The notes under the pieces were generated by a model. The model made no database searches. It had not been told where the DNA came from and saw only the letters and a list, made by a program, of their open reading frames with translations. From an uncultured Eubacteriales bacterium (lineage in GTDB: Bacteria; Bacillota; Clostridia; Oscillospirales; Acutalibacteraceae), in NCBI GenBank assembly GCA_910584745.1, contig CAJUDG010000001.1, forward strand, positions 186,001 to 250,000: DNA of 64,000 bases. Direction: 5' to 3'. The position numbers were made by a program, and so were the translations under genes. Below are positions 14,985-23,447 of this stretch, in pieces (within the stretch, counting starts at the first letter, position 1; each line of letters opens with the position of its first letter).

Positions 14985-16828
14985 TATTGGAATCCTCCTT
15001 GAATCGAAGATATATAGCCGCCCTTTCCACTCTCTCCCCGGCTGACAGTTACCCGGAAGTTGAAGGAGAAGCCGTTGGCTGCTGTTTCGTTCTCAAAAAC
15101 ATGGTTCGCACCGTTTTTAACCTCTGTTGTGCAGTGCTCCCAGACCGGCGTGGTGTCTTTGGCGTTGTTCGTGACCTCCACCTTGTACTCTGCGTCTGTA
15201 GGGATATCGCCGGTGACGGATAGGACGCACACTGTTATTTTTGCGTCTGCGTCCATAGGTTCATCAAGGGAGATGGCCGCCGCCGTTACCTCTTTTGTGA
15301 AGGTGAGCTCATAGCTGCTGGCCTCCTTCCCGTCGCTGGCGGTTATCTTCATGGTGTGCTTGCCGTTGGCAAGTTTCATAAAATATTCGCCCGTGACCGC
15401 GAAGCTGTTACTCGCCTCCGGGTCTGCCTGGAAGGTACGTTTTGTAATACCGTCCATGGCCTCAGTGACCGTAATAGGGTCACCGTCTGTATCGCCTACC
15501 TGGTACGCCACGGTGAATCCGGCGCTTTTCGTTCCCAGGTCGCCAGTCGATGTGCAGATAATGTCCGGGGGAGTGTTATTGTTGACCGTCCTAGTCTCAG
15601 AAGTGGCATAGTCACCGTAGGCGTTATGGCTGTCGTAGGCCCGCACACGGTACGCCACGCTTGCCCAACCTTTGGTGATGGTGTCGGTAAAGCTCAGAGC
15701 CGAGCCGCTGTAGACCTGCGCCCAATCGCCTCCGTCCACCTGCCTTTCCAAGCTGTACCCCTCAAGGTTACCGTCACTGTCCGTGGCCGCCCCCCAGGTT
15801 ATAGCGAGTTGTGACCCGCCCATCACTGTGTTTGGCACGGTGATACTCGCCGGGGCCCCGGGGGCAAGGTTATTTATAACGGTAATCGCGGCGCTCGTTC
15901 GGTAGGCCGAACTCGCGCCGTCAGTGTCGTATGCCTTTACCCTGTACTGGACTGTCCCGGTGCCGAAGGGCACCGTATTGGTGGTGCTCCTGCTGCTGCC
16001 CTGGTAAATCTGCGTCCAGCTCGCGCCGCCGTCCGTGCTTCGCTCTACGATGTACCCTTCCAGGTTGTTTTCTGCGTCTGTACTTGCGCCCCAACTGACC
16101 GTGATGGTCTCGCCGCCTTGTATGCTGTCCGGGACTGTGAGACTCCCCGGCGTAGTGGGGGCCGTGTTCGTATTTACCGAGCCATCATCAGAGACCAAGA
16201 GTGAAGAGGGAAGTATCAAAGCGGGGCGGACGCCATAGGTGCTGGTGCAGCTGCTGCCGTTGTAGCTGCCATTGGAGTTGACGAGCCAGGCATTGTCAGC
16301 GTTGTAGGTGTTCGGGGAGCGGAGCCACCAGTAGGTGGCGGAGCCATTCAGATAGGCAATGCGCTTGGCGTCCGTTGCAGCGGTTCCCTTGAAATAATCC
16401 AGAACCGCACCGTCAATGGGGAAGTATGAGTTGGTATTCTGTGTCCAGCCGACCTCATAGCCGGACAGCAGAAAGACCTTGCAGGACAGGCCGTTGGCCC
16501 CGGAGGCCACGGCGCTGTTTGCTGTGCCGTTGACGTAAGGTAACTTGACCTGCTTTACCTGGGCCTGGATGTTGGCGTCCAGCTTTTTGAACCACTCATT
16601 GTTGAGGTAGGCGTGGATGGTGGACGCCTTGTAGCTATTGCTGTTTGAGCTGTGCCACTGTCGGGACTCCAAACAATCCTTGAGCAACAGCCATACGCCG
16701 TCGCAAGAGGAATCGTACAGGGTGCTGGGCCGCCCTTTGTGGATGATGATAAAATCGCGGAGAGTGCCGTCTACCTTGAGCTTGACGGTGCTGCCGACCG
16801 CTTTAGAGTTTAGTGCTACTGCTGCCAT
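14984..16828 (-). CDS. DGR target protein: DUF6273 lectin-fold head with fibronectin-like repeats (tail-fibre adhesin)
   Basis: 614 residues. Residues about 1-210 form a DUF6273-type domain of the C-type-lectin-like class used by DGR targets. The variable repeat encodes residues about 163-204, from YWWLRSPN through GVRPAL. Two fibronectin type III-like repeats follow (about 220-317 and 318-414), then a related domain (415-512) and a C-terminal beta domain. DGR targets usually carry the variable region at the C-terminus; here it is in an N-terminal domain followed by about 400 residues. The gene starts 13 bp inside the reverse transcriptase end and lies after the tail fibre, so I infer a receptor-binding role in the virion. 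Confidence 0.9.
   Translation of the reverse strand: MAAVALNSKAVGSTVKLKVDGTLRDFIIIHKGRPSTLYDSSCDGVWLLLKDCLESRQWHSSNSNSYKASTIHAYLNNEWFKKLDANIQAQVKQVKLPYVNGTANSAVASGANGLSCKVFLLSGYEVGWTQNTNSYFPIDGAVLDYFKGTAATDAKRIAYLNGSATYWWLRSPNTYNADNAWLVNSNGSYNGSSCTSTYGVRPALILPSSLLVSDDGSVNTNTAPTTPGSLTVPDSIQGGETITVSWGASTDAENNLEGYIVERSTDGGASWTQIYQGSSRSTTNTVPFGTGTVQYRVKAYDTDGASSAYRTSAAITVINNLAPGAPASITVPNTVMGGSQLAITWGAATDSDGNLEGYSLERQVDGGDWAQVYSGSALSFTDTITKGWASVAYRVRAYDSHNAYGDYATSETRTVNNNTPPDIICTSTGDLGTKSAGFTVAYQVGDTDGDPITVTEAMDGITKRTFQADPEASNSFAVTGEYFMKLANGKHTMKITASDGKEASSYELTFTKEVTAAAISLDEPMDADAKITVCVLSVTGDIPTDAEYKVEVTNNAKDTTPVWEHCTTEVKNGANHVFENETAANGFSFNFRVTVSRGESGKGGYISSIQGGFQ
16215..16342 (-). repeat. DGR variable repeat (VR1)
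   Basis: Aligns without gaps to 18262-18389. Ten mismatches: 16219, 16242, 16251, 16254, 16257, 16258, 16284, 16285, 16306 and 16333. On the coding strand the last nine all lie opposite template adenines (five A to G, three A to T, one A to C). They change seven template Asn codons to Ser, Ser, Ser, Gly, Leu, Tyr and Tyr. The tenth (16219) is in the GC-rich 3' end and probably marks the homing-initiation region. Confidence 0.95.
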
Positions 16829-18030
16829 GTTTCTCCTTTCTGCTGGCCCTGCGGCGTAATGCGGGTGGGCTGAGGGGAAAAAGAAAAGGGGCTTGGCTCT
16901 CCGGCCAGCTCCCGCTTCTTCATGATGTGTTTGTACTGTTTCAGTCTGCGCTTTTCCCGCACTTCCCGGGTGGAGTTTATCTTGCGGTGTATCTTCACCT
17001 TTTCACCGATAATCTCCTCCACCTGTTTCGCATACTTTTCCCGCAGGGAATGGGTGTCGCCGTGGGCTGCGTGTGCGTCCCACGATGTGAACTTTTCTTT
17101 GATTTTTTCCTTACTGATTTTCCCTTCTGGGTAATCCCTCCTCCATTCTTTGATTCGGCTCCTTATTCGGTCAATACTTTCCTGTCGGAGCTTTTGAATG
17201 ACTCCCCCGGTCTCCGTAAGGTATGAGTGGAAGCCAAGGAAATCTATGCCGTTTCGGAGCGGGAATATAGCTGTCTTCTCGTTCAGTTCCAGCTTGTAGC
17301 TTGCCATCAGGGCCTCTATGTCCTTCAAAAGCCTTTGCAGCTCTGCCTTGTCTGGATGGATAAGAAAGAAATCGTCCATGTACCGGCCATAGCGCTTTAT
17401 CCGATATTTTTCCTTTACAATATGGTCGAACTCGTCCAGGAACATCAGGGCAAAGAGCTGGCTTGTCTGGTAGCCCAATGGCAGGCCGGGGGTGGTGTCG
17501 ATGTAGGTGCAGAGAAGCTGATATACCATCCAGTCGATATTCTTACGCTCCATGAGACTTTGCAGCTTGGCTTTCAAAAGGCCGTGGTCTATGCTTGCGA
17601 AAAAGTGGTGTACATCACATTTCAGCACCCAGCCGTCAGCGGTGCCCGTCTTTCTGTAATAGTCCACCATCTGCTGCTTGAGCCTCATAAGGCCGTCGTG
17701 CGTACCCTTTCCCTCTTGGCTGGCGTAATTGTCTCGGATAAAGCTGCTGGTGATGGCCTTGTAAATAATATTGTCCGTAACTGCATGGAGTACGACCTTA
17801 TCTACAAAAGCTGGGGCCTGCACCAGCCGTTTCTTTGGCTCGTACACATAGAAGGTTTCAAACTTACTGGGCCGGTACTGTTGGGTGGATAGGATATGAG
17901 AAAGCTTCTCGGTGCAGGCTAGGGCGTTTGCCTCATATTGTGCTGTGGCGGCCTTGCCTCTCTTGCGCTTTCTGGCCTCGATGTATGCGCTGTAGAGCAC
18001 TTCAAATGAGCACATTTTTTCATACGTCAT
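16816..18030 (-). CDS. DGR reverse transcriptase
   Basis: 404 residues. Seen: motif with catalytic Asp in KCDVHHFFASIDH (D139), the DGR-typical LPLGYQTSQ at 183-191 in place of the QG motif of group II intron enzymes, and YMDD at 217-220. No maturase or endonuclease domain follows. The family copies template-repeat RNA with frequent misincorporation at adenines and delivers the cDNA to the variable repeat. It overlaps the target gene start by 13 bp and lies 231 bp downstream of the template repeat. Confidence 0.96.
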   Translation of the reverse strand: MTYEKMCSFEVLYSAYIEARKRKRGKAATAQYEANALACTEKLSHILSTQQYRPSKFETFYVYEPKKRLVQAPAFVDKVVLHAVTDNIIYKAITSSFIRDNYASQEGKGTHDGLMRLKQQMVDYYRKTGTADGWVLKCDVHHFFASIDHGLLKAKLQSLMERKNIDWMVYQLLCTYIDTTPGLPLGYQTSQLFALMFLDEFDHIVKEKYRIKRYGRYMDDFFLIHPDKAELQRLLKDIEALMASYKLELNEKTAIFPLRNGIDFLGFHSYLTETGGVIQKLRQESIDRIRSRIKEWRRDYPEGKISKEKIKEKFTSWDAHAAHGDTHSLREKYAKQVEEIIGEKVKIHRKINSTREVREKRRLKQYKHIMKKRELAGEPSPFSFSPQPTRITPQGQQKGETWQQ

Positions 18031-18261
18031 AAAGCCTCAAAATTTAAGCTCTCCGGGGTAAAGAGGAGGCTCCCGGAAAGCACCATGCCTAGACGCCGGT
18101 CTGTCCTCCTCCCAGCAGCCCGCTGCGCCCTCTTTAGGGCGGCTGGCCTCGGCGTGATGTATTTATCCCCAGCCCATGCAGGGCTGACGACAGGATATGG
18201 CTCCCTTTGATGTGACGGGGTACTGCTTTCGCCCGAAATGGGGCTACTCGTCTCACTATCC
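18031..18261 (-). ncRNA. DGR template RNA spacer between TR and reverse transcriptase
   Basis: 231 bases without a credible gene between the template repeat and the reverse transcriptase start. In studied DGRs the transcript around and downstream of the template is needed for primed cDNA synthesis. Several inverted repeats are visible (for example CCCTCTTTAGGGCGG and CAGCCCATGCAGGGCTG). An open frame runs through it, but its only ATG reads directly out of the template repeat and shows no coding character. Confidence 0.6.
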
Positions 18262-18389
18262 ATCAGAGCGGGGCGGACGCCATAGGTGTTGGTGCAGTTG
18301 TTGTTGTTGTAGCTGCCATTGGAGTTGACGTTCCAGGCATTGTCAGCGTTGTTGGTGTTCGGGGAGCGGAGCCACCAGTTGGTGGCGGA
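18262..18389 (-). repeat. DGR template repeat (TR)
   Basis: 128 bp, 118 identical to VR1. Read in the coding frame of the target it is rich in AAC codons (four in a row before TGC ACC AAC ACC), the standard DGR arrangement that lets adenine mutagenesis reach many amino acids without stops. Located between the Avd-like gene and the reverse transcriptase. Confidence 0.96.
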
Positions 18390-18422
18390 AATGAGCCATA
18401 CCCTAATACAAGCGGTTTCCCG

Positions 18423-19022
18423 CTAGTACCCTTGTTTTGCCGCACGAATAGCGTCGCGGCAGGCAGAGGCGGCGATTGAATACTGCCGCTTATCCTCTGC
18501 TGCCTGCTCCTCTGCGGCCAGCTTTCGCGCTCTGCCTCCATCGTTCTTTCTCCAGGAGGCAGCCATATACTTTACGTCGTTCACTTTCTTTGTCCAGGTC
18601 TCTACTTTCTTTAGGCTGATTATGCCCTCGTCGTAGCATATCTGGATGTATTCCAACATCAGGGTGCAGCCATCCAGGATATCGTCTATCTTGTCGAGCC
18701 GCTGCTGGTACTCCGTGGCAAAGTGCTTATTGTTCGCTGAGTGGATGTCCCGGACTATGCCTTTGGCAATCTCCCGAAGTTCCTCTCCATAAAGCCTGTA
18801 CTTGCTCCGGGTAAACCCCTCGCGGTTCTTATCGTCCAAAACGTGCGTGACCTGGGAGCACACCTTCTTTACGTCTCGTATGTCCTCTAGCTCTGCGATT
18901 CGCCTGATAATCTTTCGCACATCCTTTGGGCTGACGTCATCGGAGACAACTCTGGTTGCCTGATTGGTATAACGCAGGAGCTCCCTTGCCCTGTTGCCAA
19001 GCAGAAATTCTTTTTCAGCCAT
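18423..19022 (-). CDS. avd: Avd-like DGR accessory protein
   Basis: 199 residues, all helical and basic, directly upstream of the template repeat. The pattern (a helical segment near LLGNRARELLRYTNQATRV, TRSKYRLYGEELREIAKGI, then a helix with LDGCTLMLEYIQICYDEG) fits accessory variability determinants. These form barrel-shaped pentamers that bind the reverse transcriptase and template RNA. ATG at 19022 has AAAGGGGACGCAAGA upstream; a longer frame upstream was rejected. Assignment rests on size, fold pattern and position. Confidence 0.8.
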   Translation of the reverse strand: MAEKEFLLGNRARELLRYTNQATRVVSDDVSPKDVRKIIRRIAELEDIRDVKKVCSQVTHVLDDKNREGFTRSKYRLYGEELREIAKGIVRDIHSANNKHFATEYQQRLDKIDDILDGCTLMLEYIQICYDEGIISLKKVETWTKKVNDVKYMAASWRKNDGGRARKLAAEEQAAEDKRQYSIAASACRDAIRAAKQGY

Positions 19023-19275
19023 TCTTGCGTCCCCTTTCCGGGCAGTTGCGCCCATTCAAAAGAGGAGCCAGGTCGTCCGGCTCCCCCTCGAAAACGCAGC
19101 GGTCGCTCTTGATGGTCAGCCGCCCATAATTCATATTATAGGTGAGGCCGTTCAGTACAAGATAGGTGCTGCTCCTCAAGTCACACGTCCTGCACGGAGG
19201 CTCAAGCCTCTCAAAAAGATTGCCGATGATGCAGGACAGCTCATTCGGCGGTCTGGAAAACTCTATCTTTTTCAT
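19015..19275 (-). CDS. Hypothetical tail-associated protein (86 aa)
   Basis: Starts at ATG 19275, sharing a base with the tail-fibre stop (TGATG). Has a cysteine pair (PPCRTCDLRSS) and LTIKSDRCVFEGEP. Between the tail fibre and Avd; could be a fibre chaperone, but this is a guess from position. Confidence 0.6.
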   Translation of the reverse strand: MKKIEFSRPPNELSCIIGNLFERLEPPCRTCDLRSSTYLVLNGLTYNMNYGRLTIKSDRCVFEGEPDDLAPLLNGRNCPERGRKNG

Positions 19276-20006
19276 CAGAAGTCTACCCTTTTTTGCACGG
19301 CGTTCCAAACACCCTCCACTCGTAGGCCAGCGAGGGTGTCAAAGGTCACTGAGAAGGGGTTGCCGGAGACGTCTGTATTGTACATAAGCTCGAGCAGAGC
19401 AAGCCGCGAGTCCACAGCTGTCACGAGGTTCTGTACATCCGGGTGGGCCCGGGAGTCTGCATTATGCGCGTCAATGAGCTTCTGTGCCTCCACAAGAAAC
19501 TGGGGGAGTATAACTGTTGTGCTGTACTCCTGCACATCCTCAGCGGTCATGAATGCCTCAGGGGAATAGTCGATGATAACCGTGGCCCCTTCCCCAACGG
19601 TTATGCTGACCGGGTATCTCCTGGTGTCTATTCCCTGGGAGTTATAAGCGCTGACCCACTGTGGGTAGTCTCCCAGGGTTCCGTAGTAGAGCATCACCTC
19701 GGAGCCGTCCAGGTCTTTTGCGAATACGCCAAACTCCCGAATCCAAAAGCCCCTGTCGAGGCCCCCATTGAGGTCTGAGCGGTACTCAATCATCATGTGG
19801 ACCGTGTCCCCATCATAGGTCGGGACGTTGCTGGTGCCTGCTGCTACCGGCTCGATAAGGTCTTGCAGGTCGCCGGGAAAGATGTCGTCCGGGCATACGC
19901 CAGAGCCCATCATTACCCTGGTGATTTCCATGGGCAGCTTTGCGGCAAGTATTCTTGCTATAAGCTCCCGGCCCCTTCTTGGGATTGTGCATCCGTACTG
20001 ACTCAT
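19275..20006 (-). CDS. Phage tail-fibre/tail-collar N-terminal protein
   Basis: 243 residues. The N-terminal part (GRELIARILAAKLPMEITRVMMGSGVCP, GGLDRGFWIREFGVFAKD) is typical of the fibre N-terminal attachment domain related to Mu/P2 tail fibres. It follows the baseplate genes by an overlap of 4 bp. It probably attaches to the baseplate, and the DGR target encoded next may be the distal receptor-binding part. Confidence 0.82.
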   Translation of the reverse strand: MSQYGCTIPRRGRELIARILAAKLPMEITRVMMGSGVCPDDIFPGDLQDLIEPVAAGTSNVPTYDGDTVHMMIEYRSDLNGGLDRGFWIREFGVFAKDLDGSEVMLYYGTLGDYPQWVSAYNSQGIDTRRYPVSITVGEGATVIIDYSPEAFMTAEDVQEYSTTVILPQFLVEAQKLIDAHNADSRAHPDVQNLVTAVDSRLALLELMYNTDVSGNPFSVTFDTLAGLRVEGVWNAVQKRVDF

Positions 20007-20860
20007 ACTGGTTCCTCCTTGATATCTGGTAGTTTTGTCTCTGTGTAGCTGGTGAAAACAGCCGAGGCTCTTCCGTAGGCTTCGGCTGGTATGACCGTTT
20101 CAAACTCTGGCAGAGGCGGCAAGCTGGTGGTCGAGAGCGAATGGTGTACCCCGGCCATATACACCTCTGCCGGCGCTGTGCGGTACTCCGGCTCTATATT
20201 CGGGAGCCGGGTAACGTTAATGCACTGGCCTAGGTATGGGGTGATGAAAACCTCCATTCCTGGAAACTCCATCTCTATTTCTGGAAGCTGGCTTCTCGAC
20301 AATGTATCTCCAAAATATGGTGAAATTGTTTGGCGTGCCGACATAACTGGAGACTCTGTAATGGCTACAATTCGTATTCCTACACCCGCCGCCTTGATAA
20401 TCGGAGCATCCAGCAGTTTCGGCACATCATCTTCTGGAGAAAGTATATCGGTCTCAAACACCATCGTCGCTGGTTCCTCTGGGTCCTCCCGATAGTACAG
20501 AGGCTTGGGCCAGAACATCCGCAGGGCATTAATTACGTCGTGATAGGTGCAGTTGTTCGTGTTCTTCCAGACCTTGAAAATCAGGTAACGCCGGTAGCTC
20601 TCGTCATCCAGCACATACACCGATTCGTTGACGCAGGCCAGCGCCCCAGCCTCCAACCGGCTCAGAACAACGATGTCCCCTACCCCGTCGAGCTGCTGGC
20701 CCATCGAAGTCTGGAGGCCCCGACGGTCCCGCAGGTCTTCGTAGAACTGCCGCACATCGTTAAGCTGCTCCCCGATAGCTGAGACCAGAGCGTCGATGAC
20801 CGGCTTTTCTTTGAACTGGTCAACGAGGTCTCCCCTCAGCAGCTCCACATAGTCAGGCAT
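20003..20860 (-). CDS. Phage baseplate/tail protein, gpI-like position (DUF2612-like)
   Basis: 285 residues. Begins with YVELLRGDLVDQFKEKP and has FYEDLRDRRGLQTSMGQQLD, the pattern of tail protein I/DUF2612 proteins. It overlaps the baseplate J gene by 8 bp. Gene order (gp25-like, J, I-like, fibre) is the usual contractile-tail order, supporting assembly of the baseplate rim. Confidence 0.78.
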   Translation of the reverse strand: MPDYVELLRGDLVDQFKEKPVIDALVSAIGEQLNDVRQFYEDLRDRRGLQTSMGQQLDGVGDIVVLSRLEAGALACVNESVYVLDDESYRRYLIFKVWKNTNNCTYHDVINALRMFWPKPLYYREDPEEPATMVFETDILSPEDDVPKLLDAPIIKAAGVGIRIVAITESPVMSARQTISPYFGDTLSRSQLPEIEMEFPGMEVFITPYLGQCINVTRLPNIEPEYRTAPAEVYMAGVHHSLSTTSLPPLPEFETVIPAEAYGRASAVFTSYTETKLPDIKEEPV

Positions 20861-22289
20861 CTATGACCACCTCGATTCTGTTCTCGTCGGTCACTGCCCT
20901 TTCTCTGGGAGAGACGGAGACGCTGCGCTGCGTGTACTCCTCCGGCATCTTCCCGTCCTCAGCGGTCGAGAACATCCAAACGTCGATGTAGTCAATGCCC
21001 GACACCTGCAAATTGAACTTCTGCGGGATGACGCTCTCGCCGGATTCCAGCTTGCCAACCTTCTCCAAAATCTGCTCTTTGATAAGCTCGGCGTAGTTGA
21101 TGGGCGGATTGGTGTTCCGGCTCAGGGTCACGCCGACCTTGAACCAGACCTTGACGTAGGTGGGGCGGTTGAAGCGCACCACGATTGGCTCCCCATACTC
21201 GCCGGGGAGCGTGACCTCCACGGAGCCGAAGCTGCTGATACCCCCGGATTTCTTGTCGAGAATCTGCTGGGCTATCTCCGTAGCGTCACCGCCGTCCACC
21301 ACCACCTCGATGCTGTGCGGCCAGCGGCCCATGCTGTCCACCTCGTTGCTGTCGTTCTCATAGGGGGCAACACTCAGGACGCCCTGCACGTTCTCCAGAA
21401 TGGCGCTCTTGATGCTCTCCAGCATGGAGGATGAGCGGTTATAGATTTTGTCCGCATAGGACCGGCGGAACTCCACGTCCGTTTCTGCGAGCTGTCCGGC
21501 GATGTGGTCCCCTACATTGACCACCTCCGTCAAACCGGCCACCGCCTTCACGACCTTCGTGACGACGCCGTTCGGAATCAGGATGTCTCCATCGTCCACG
21601 GTGGCAAAAGTGATGACGCTGCCAACCGAGTCCGTGGTCAGGTTCTCCGACAGCACCATCACATTTGAGCTGGTGGGGTCAGCGGCCTCGATGTGGAGAG
21701 CGTCCTCCTTCATGCTTACTGTGAAATCCGGGTCGGTGATGACCTCCCCTAATACCGCTAAATTCTCGCTGACGCTCTTTGTGGCATCTGGGGTAATGGT
21801 ATATAGGGTTCCGTTCAAAGCCACCCCCAGCGCCGCTGTAGCCCCCGGAGAGGCCAAAATAATATCCGCCTTATTGAAGGCGGCACGTGTAATCATGGAA
21901 TCGCTCGGCAGCGTCAGGTTCGTGGCCGGGCTGGTGTCCGTCGCAATCAAGGTCCCCGATGGAATCACTGTACCGTCTTGGCCGGTGCAGAGTATGCGGT
22001 AGTAGGACTTCGCTGGCATCTCACGTGTGGAGCCACCGAACTGAGCGGCGTTGTCCAGACTGACTCCGGTTGCACTAGACGGGTACTGCGAGTAGTAGAC
22101 CTCCTCACCGAACTCCCACAGCTCCGCTATCCTGTCCGCTGCGTTAGTCAGCAGGTGATTCAGGAAAGACTGCGTGTTCTGCCCGACGTTGACGCCCAAC
22201 TTCTTTGTCATGCTCTCCTGCATCTCCGCAAGGATGACATCCAACCGCTTGATGTTCGGGCCTCTGTCTGTCAATCCGTACTCTGGCAT
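20853..22289 (-). CDS. Baseplate J/gp47 family protein
   Basis: 478 residues with the recognisable J pattern: MPEYGLTDRGPNIKRLDVIL, then SQYPSSATGVSLDNAAQFGGSTR, AGLTEVVNVGDHIAGQLAETD and a beta-rich C-terminus. Forms the baseplate wedge with the gp25-like protein. Overlaps it by 19 bp. Confidence 0.9.
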   Translation of the reverse strand: MPEYGLTDRGPNIKRLDVILAEMQESMTKKLGVNVGQNTQSFLNHLLTNAADRIAELWEFGEEVYYSQYPSSATGVSLDNAAQFGGSTREMPAKSYYRILCTGQDGTVIPSGTLIATDTSPATNLTLPSDSMITRAAFNKADIILASPGATAALGVALNGTLYTITPDATKSVSENLAVLGEVITDPDFTVSMKEDALHIEAADPTSSNVMVLSENLTTDSVGSVITFATVDDGDILIPNGVVTKVVKAVAGLTEVVNVGDHIAGQLAETDVEFRRSYADKIYNRSSSMLESIKSAILENVQGVLSVAPYENDSNEVDSMGRWPHSIEVVVDGGDATEIAQQILDKKSGGISSFGSVEVTLPGEYGEPIVVRFNRPTYVKVWFKVGVTLSRNTNPPINYAELIKEQILEKVGKLESGESVIPQKFNLQVSGIDYIDVWMFSTAEDGKMPEEYTQRSVSVSPRERAVTDENRIEVVIDA

Positions 22290-22633
22290 AGTTTCACCTC
22301 CTCCCTAAAGGTATCTTCATCCGTCGTGAACGTGACGGCGATAGCCGCCTGCCGGGTCTTCGTGTCTATCTGGAAGGTGATTTCTGTGACATTGGTGACG
22401 CCCTCCACCGCCATCACGGTCTCACGAATCAGATGCCGCAGCTTCATCTCGTTCGGGTTCTTCACGAAGAGGTGCTCGAAGTACGGGAAGCCCAGCTCAG
22501 GCCCCAGCCTCCACTCCTCGAAAAACCACAGCAGGCGGATTCTCACCGCCTGAGCGATGCTGTCCGTGGGGATAACGTCTCCCGCCGCTGACAGCTCCAA
22601 ATCGCCGTTGCTATCAAGTTTCAGGTCTATCAT
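22271..22633 (-). CDS. Baseplate wedge protein, gp25/gpW-like
   Basis: About 120 residues: AQAVRIRLLWFFEEWRLGPELG and LRHLIRETVMAVEGVTNV resemble the gp25-like lysozyme fold without catalytic residues, standard in contractile tails. ATG at 22633 has AGGAGG eight bases upstream; the earlier GTG is inside that region. Confidence 0.85.
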   Translation of the reverse strand: MIDLKLDSNGDLELSAAGDVIPTDSIAQAVRIRLLWFFEEWRLGPELGFPYFEHLFVKNPNEMKLRHLIRETVMAVEGVTNVTEITFQIDTKTRQAAIAVTFTTDEDTFREEVKLCQSTD

Positions 22634-22637
22634 CACA

Positions 22638-22928
22638 TCACCCTCCTATGAACACGTCCCCACTTCCGCCTTGGACTGCCCCGCCGATGGAAACAGCGTC
22701 GCCGACACGGGCAGCAGGCTTCCCATTGATAAAAACCGTGCTGCTCCCGGCGGCAATCACATCTTGGTGACTGGAATGGGTCACACACCCATGCGCCGAG
22801 TAGTGGTCGCCCATGCGCCCGGCACCCCGCCCGTTTATCTTCACATCCGGGCTGCACTCCACCAGCGGAACAGGCGGACAGGCATCATGCCCGGTGCAGT
22901 TGTCTCCTTGCCGTGTGGCCTGTGCCAT
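22638..22928 (-). CDS. PAAR-domain spike-tip protein
   Basis: 96 residues with glycine-histidine pattern of PAAR proteins: RQGDNCTGHDACPP, VKINGRGAGRMGDHYSAH, ASTVF-like INGKPAARVGDAV and GGSGDVFIGG. These cap the membrane-piercing spike of contractile tails, usually binding a metal ion via histidines and a cysteine. Encoded right after the spike gene. Confidence 0.9.
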   Translation of the reverse strand: MAQATRQGDNCTGHDACPPVPLVECSPDVKINGRGAGRMGDHYSAHGCVTHSSHQDVIAAGSSTVFINGKPAARVGDAVSIGGAVQGGSGDVFIGG

Positions 22929-22939
22929 TTTTCTCCCCC

Positions 22940-23446
22940 CTAATTCAGATTCACGATACCGCCGCTTACGGTGAGGTTGCCAGTGATAAATACGCCGTCC
23001 GCCCTCACCTTCAGCACCGTACTACCGACCTTCACAACGGCTGCGTCCTCAGCGCAGGCTGTTTGCATGGCGTCCCGCCCTTTTGGAAAGATGCCGGGGA
23101 TAGCAATAGCGTTACTCAGGTCGAACTTCAAGGCTGTGTCCGTCTCTTTCCCGTACATCCAGTAGTCAAGGGCTGACTCAGCGAACACCAGCAGGCAGCC
23201 ATCGCCCTCTTTGATGGGCCATGCGATAGCGACGTTGGCGCTCTGAGGGAATACCACAGGGACTCCGGAAATGACCGGGAAATCCATCGTCTCGCCGTTC
23301 GGCTTTTTGAACTTCGCCACCGGCTTCACCGTGGCAAGGCCGGTTTCGGGGTCGAACTTCTCAATCCTGCCGGGAAGGGCCGTGTGCATCCCCTCCGTCG
23401 CCTTCCTCGCTGTCCTGTTTATCTGGTCTACAAGCTCCTGCATCAT
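22940..23446 (-). CDS. Gp138/gpV-like baseplate spike protein
   Basis: 168 residues: helical N-terminus, OB-like domain (GLATVKPVAKF, VPVVFPQSANVAIAWPIKEGDGCLLVF) and C-terminal beta-helix start (VFITGNLTVSGG). Matches the Gp138 family of membrane-puncturing spikes. Sits between hub and PAAR genes as expected. Confidence 0.85.
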   Translation of the reverse strand: MMQELVDQINRTARKATEGMHTALPGRIEKFDPETGLATVKPVAKFKKPNGETMDFPVISGVPVVFPQSANVAIAWPIKEGDGCLLVFAESALDYWMYGKETDTALKFDLSNAIAIPGIFPKGRDAMQTACAEDAAVVKVGSTVLKVRADGVFITGNLTVSGGIVNLN

Positions 23447-23447
23447 C

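Noticed and set aside
18027..18541. Short minus-strand frames over the template repeat and spacer
   Set aside because: One begins at the ATG created inside the template repeat and the other reads the template in a different frame; both look like by-products of the DGR RNA region, not genes.
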